From DASZZZ01 sp036260375 (GTDB taxonomy: Bacteria > Actinomycetota > CADDZG01 > WHSQ01), in the NCBI GenBank assembly GCA_036260375.1, contig DASZZZ010000030.1:1-11504 (forward strand): a DNA stretch of 11,504 nt, given 5' to 3'. Under the pieces are notes generated by a model that saw only the letters and a program-made list of their open reading frames with translations, ran no database searches and was not told the DNA's origin. The position numbers and the translations under genes are program-made. Positions 9,182-11,504 of the stretch are shown here, piece after piece; position 1 is the first letter of the stretch, and each line of letters starts with the position of its first letter.

Positions 9182-10116
9182 TCCACCTCGCGGCCGGCGA
9201 GGTGCTCTCGCACAAGAAGTACGGGGAGAAGTACCACTCGCTGACGGTCGTGTCGCCCGACGTCGGCGAGGCGGTGCGTCCGGGGCAGTTCGTCAACGTC
9301 AAGTGCGGCGGCGACCGGGCCTTCATCCTGCGCCGTCCGTTCTCCGTCTACCGCGTGCACAAGCAGGGCGGGTGGGCGTCGACGATCGAGTTCGTCTTCG
9401 ACGTGCGGGGGCCGGGCACCGACTACCTGGCGCGGCTGCGCGCGCACGCCACCGTCGACCTGCTCGGCCCCCTCGGGCGCGGCTTCGCGCTCCCGCGCAC
9501 GCGCGCGCACTGCCTGCTCGTCGGCGGCGGCATCGGGGCGGCGCCGTTGTTCTTCCTCGCCGACGAGCTGCGCAACGAGGGCCATCGCGTCGACGTCGTG
9601 CTCGGCGCGCGCAGCGCGGGGCTGCTGCTCAACGCGATCGAGGCGCGCCGGCTCGCGTCGGTGTGCCGCGTCACGACCGAGGACGGCTCGACGGGCGAGC
9701 GCGGACGCGTCACCGACGTCCTCGCCGAGACGATGCAGCGCTGCGAGACCGAGGTCGTCTACGCGTGCGGCCCGCACCCGATGCTCGCCGCCGTGTCGCG
9801 CGTGTGCATGAACGCCGAGGTGCCGGTGCAGGTCGCGGTCGAGGAGCTGATGGGCTGCGGCTACGGCGTCTGCATGACGTGCGTGATGCCGCTGCGGCGT
9901 CCGCAGAAGCGCAACGACGACGGCGACGACGAGGTCCTGTACGCGCGCACGTGCACCGACGGGCCCGTCTTCAACGGCGCGGCGGTGGTGTGGAACGGCG
10001 CCGCGGACGCGGAGGCGGTCGCGCCCGACCAGGCGGAGCTGTCGCCGGCCGGCGTGCCGGTGCGGTCCGGCGCGCTGCACGACCATCCGTCCGAGCTCGC
10101 CCCGCCGGGCAACTGA
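9178..10116 (+). CDS. pyrK: Dihydroorotate dehydrogenase electron transfer subunit PyrK
   Basis: PyrK carries FAD and a 2Fe-2S cluster and moves electrons from the FMN of PyrD to NAD+ in the class 1B dihydroorotate dehydrogenase. The FAD-binding signature LRRPFSVYRV is at 51-60, the nucleotide-binding CLLVGGGIGAAPL at 112-124, and YACGPHPML at 195-203. Cluster ligands are Cys227, Cys232, Cys235 and Cys259 (CGYGVCMTC, then RTCTDGPVF). The gap before the fourth Cys holds a charged insert (QKRNDDGDDE) and is longer than I recall for the Lactococcus enzyme. A Pro/Ala-rich tail of about 40 residues brings the length to 312, against roughly 256-260 for Firmicute proteins. The frame is open upstream in carB, but ATG 9178 with AGGAGG (9166-9171) 6 bases before it and the ATGA overlap fix the start. 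Confidence 0.95.
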
Positions 10117-11087
10117 TGGCGGCGCGCGACGAGATGCGCCACGACCGTCCCGCGGTGACGCCGGGGCTGCTCCACACGCGCCTCGGCGCGGTCGAGCTGT
10201 CGAGCCCCGTGCTGGCCGCGTCGGGGACGTTCGGGGCCGGGCGCGAGGCGGCCGAGCTCGTCGACCTGTCGGCGATTGGGGGCGTCGTCGTCAAGTCGAT
10301 GACGCTCGTGCCGTGGAAGGGCAAGCCGACGCCGCGCATGTGCGAGACGCCTTCGGGGATGCTCAACGCGATCGGGATCCAGAACAAGGGCGTCGACCAC
10401 TTCGTCGCCGAGGACCTCCCGTGGCTCGTGAAGCGAAAGGCGACCGTCGTCGCGTCGATAGCCGGCAACACGGTCGAGGAGTTCGTGAAGGTCGCCGACA
10501 AGCTCCGGACCGGGGGTCGCGGAGTAGCCGCAGTCGAGGTCAACATCTCCTGCCCGAACCTCGAGGACCGCAACAACATGTTCGCCCACTCGCCGGACGC
10601 GACGGCGGCCGTCGTCTCGGGGGTCAAGGGAGCGCTCAAGCGGCTGCCGGTCTTCCCGAAGCTCTCGCCGAACGTCACGTCCTTGCCGGCCATCGCGGAG
10701 GCCGCTCTCGATGCGGGCGCCGACGGGCTGTCGCTGGTCAACACGGTCTTCGGGATGGCAATCGACGTCGAGACCCGCCGGCCGAAGCTCGCAGGCGTGG
10801 TCGGGGGCCTCTCGGGCCCCGCGATCCGCCCGATCGCCGTGCGCGCGATCCACGAGGTCCACCGCGCGTGGCCGCACGTCCCGATCATCGGCCAGGGGGG
10901 GGTCACGACCGCGAGCGACGCGCTCGAGATGATCCTCGCGGGGGCCAGCGCCGTGGCCGTCGGGACCGGCAACTTCGTCAACCCGCTCGCAGCGGTCGAA
11001 GTCGCCCGCGGGATCGGCGAATACATGTCGCGCCACGGCGTCGCCACGGTCGCGGAGCTCGTCGGGGCGGTCAAGCTCGAGGGATGA
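10116..11087 (+). CDS. pyrD: Dihydroorotate dehydrogenase, class 1B catalytic subunit
   Basis: This FMN enzyme oxidises dihydroorotate to orotate in the cytoplasm and, with PyrK next door, should use NAD+ rather than quinone. The 323-residue TIM barrel has ASGTFG (35-40), VVVKSMT (57-63), MLNAIGIQNKGVD (82-94), the catalytic base Cys146 in VNISCPN (class 1 uses Cys, class 2 uses Ser), FPKLSPNV (180-187), LVNTVFGMAID (207-217) and the phosphate-binding GQGGV and VAVGTGNFVNP. ATG 10116 overlaps the pyrK stop as TGATG and has no clear Shine-Dalgarno, so coupling is likely; ATG 10134 in the same frame is an alternative. An eight-G run (10895-10902) lies inside the gene and the frame is intact through it. 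Confidence 0.96.
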   Translation: MAARDEMRHDRPAVTPGLLHTRLGAVELSSPVLAASGTFGAGREAAELVDLSAIGGVVVKSMTLVPWKGKPTPRMCETPSGMLNAIGIQNKGVDHFVAEDLPWLVKRKATVVASIAGNTVEEFVKVADKLRTGGRGVAAVEVNISCPNLEDRNNMFAHSPDATAAVVSGVKGALKRLPVFPKLSPNVTSLPAIAEAALDAGADGLSLVNTVFGMAIDVETRRPKLAGVVGGLSGPAIRPIAVRAIHEVHRAWPHVPIIGQGGVTTASDALEMILAGASAVAVGTGNFVNPLAAVEVARGIGEYMSRHGVATVAELVGAVKLEG

Positions 11088-11504
11088 GAGGCCGGATCGA
11101 GACCTCGAACCCGATCTGCGTCGCGCTCGACTTCGACGACCCGGGACAAGTGCGGGCCATGGCCGCACTGCTGTCCGACCACGTCGGCGTCTTCAAGATC
11201 GGCCTGACCGCGTACGCGTCCGGCGGGCCCGCGCTGGTGCACGAGCTCGCGTCCCGACACCCGGTCTTCCTCGACCTCAAGTTCCACGACATCCCCGCGC
11301 AGGTCGGCGGTGCGGTGCGCGCGGTCGCCGCGACGGGCGCGCTGTACACGACGGTCCACGCTTCGGGCGGGCCCGCGATGGTCGCGGCCGCGGTGGATGC
11401 CGCGGGCCATGCGGTCACGGTCCTCGCGGTCACGGTTCTCACGAGCCTCGACGACGGCGCGCTCGACGCGATCGGCATGGGCGGCCCTGCCTCCGACGCC
11501 GTGC
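11084..11504 (+). CDS. pyrF: Orotidine 5'-phosphate decarboxylase, type I (partial, C-terminus missing)
   Basis: PyrF decarboxylates OMP to UMP, the last step of the pathway. The window holds 140 codons plus one base, roughly the first 60% of a type I enzyme. The first strand NPICVALDF (9-17) and VFKIGLTAY (36-44) precede the catalytic DLKFHD with the Asp64-Lys66-Asp69 array, then DIPAQVGGAVRA. TVHASGG (about 92-98) and LAVTVLTSLDD follow in the usual order. This is the short bacterial type; mycobacteria use the longer type II, which also argues for a lineage outside the mycobacteria. ATG 11084 overlaps the pyrD stop (ATGA). A GAGGG abuts the start with no spacer, so initiation probably relies on coupling. 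Confidence 0.95.
   Translation, partial: MRGRIETSNPICVALDFDDPGQVRAMAALLSDHVGVFKIGLTAYASGGPALVHELASRHPVFLDLKFHDIPAQVGGAVRAVAATGALYTTVHASGGPAMVAAAVDAAGHAVTVLAVTVLTSLDDGALDAIGMGGPASDAV
11411..11440 (+). repeat. Imperfect 15-base tandem duplication within pyrF
   Basis: GCGGTCACGGTCCTC (11411-11425) is followed directly by GCGGTCACGGTTCTC (11426-11440), with one mismatch, encoding AVTVL twice. The second copy is the conserved strand before the LTS motif; the first occupies the preceding beta-strand, where similar hydrophobic residues are normal, so it may be chance. Confidence 0.5.

Noticed and set aside
10300..11504. Impression of a slightly different codon choice in pyrD and pyrF compared with pyrB-carB
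   Set aside because: The shift is subtle, both genes belong to the expected operon order with tight overlaps, and I cannot compute codon statistics here, so there is no support for transfer.

Overview
The window is very GC-rich, with strong C/G-ending codon use, and holds a nearly complete de novo pyrimidine (UMP) operon on the + strand. A divergent, left-truncated lipoprotein gene lies on the - strand. The gene set points to an actinobacterium, probably a deep-branching or uncultured lineage (Acidimicrobiia, Thermoleophilia or Nitriliruptoria are candidates). The reasons are the PyrR-binding leader overlapping the first ribosome binding site, the flavin/iron-sulfur PyrK paired with a class 1B PyrD, and a short type I PyrF. 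This placement is inference from gene content, not from a marker gene.

Layout. Positions 1-1542 (- strand) encode a secreted lipoprotein of the type I phosphodiesterase/alkaline phosphatase superfamily. It looks circularly permuted: the motif block normally near the C-terminus sits ahead of the first metal-binding Asp. Positions 1543-1717 are the only real intergenic control region. They carry a candidate divergent promoter pair, a PyrR-binding RNA hairpin that buries the first Shine-Dalgarno, and a 15-codon leader ORF that overlaps the pyrR start. Then follow pyrR (1718), pyrB (2317), pyrC (3249), carA (4559), a 35-codon Arg/Lys-rich small ORF (5749), carB (5909), pyrK (9178), pyrD (10116) and pyrF (11084, cut by the right edge).

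How they work together. CarA/CarB make carbamoyl phosphate. PyrB condenses it with aspartate, PyrC closes the ring to dihydroorotate, and PyrD with PyrK oxidises this to orotate using NAD+. PyrF makes UMP from OMP. The OMP-forming step (pyrE) is not in the window. PyrR senses UMP/UTP and is expected to repress the operon by holding the leader hairpin closed. Nearly every junction is a 4-base stop/start overlap (ATGA, GTGA) or TGATG, so translation is probably coupled along the operon.

The only break in this coupling is between carA and carB. It contains the small basic ORF followed by two mutually exclusive GC-only hairpins, one of which would mask the carB ribosome binding site. This, the compact PyrR leader and the permuted phosphodiesterase are the parts most worth a second look; the enzymes themselves look ordinary and intact.
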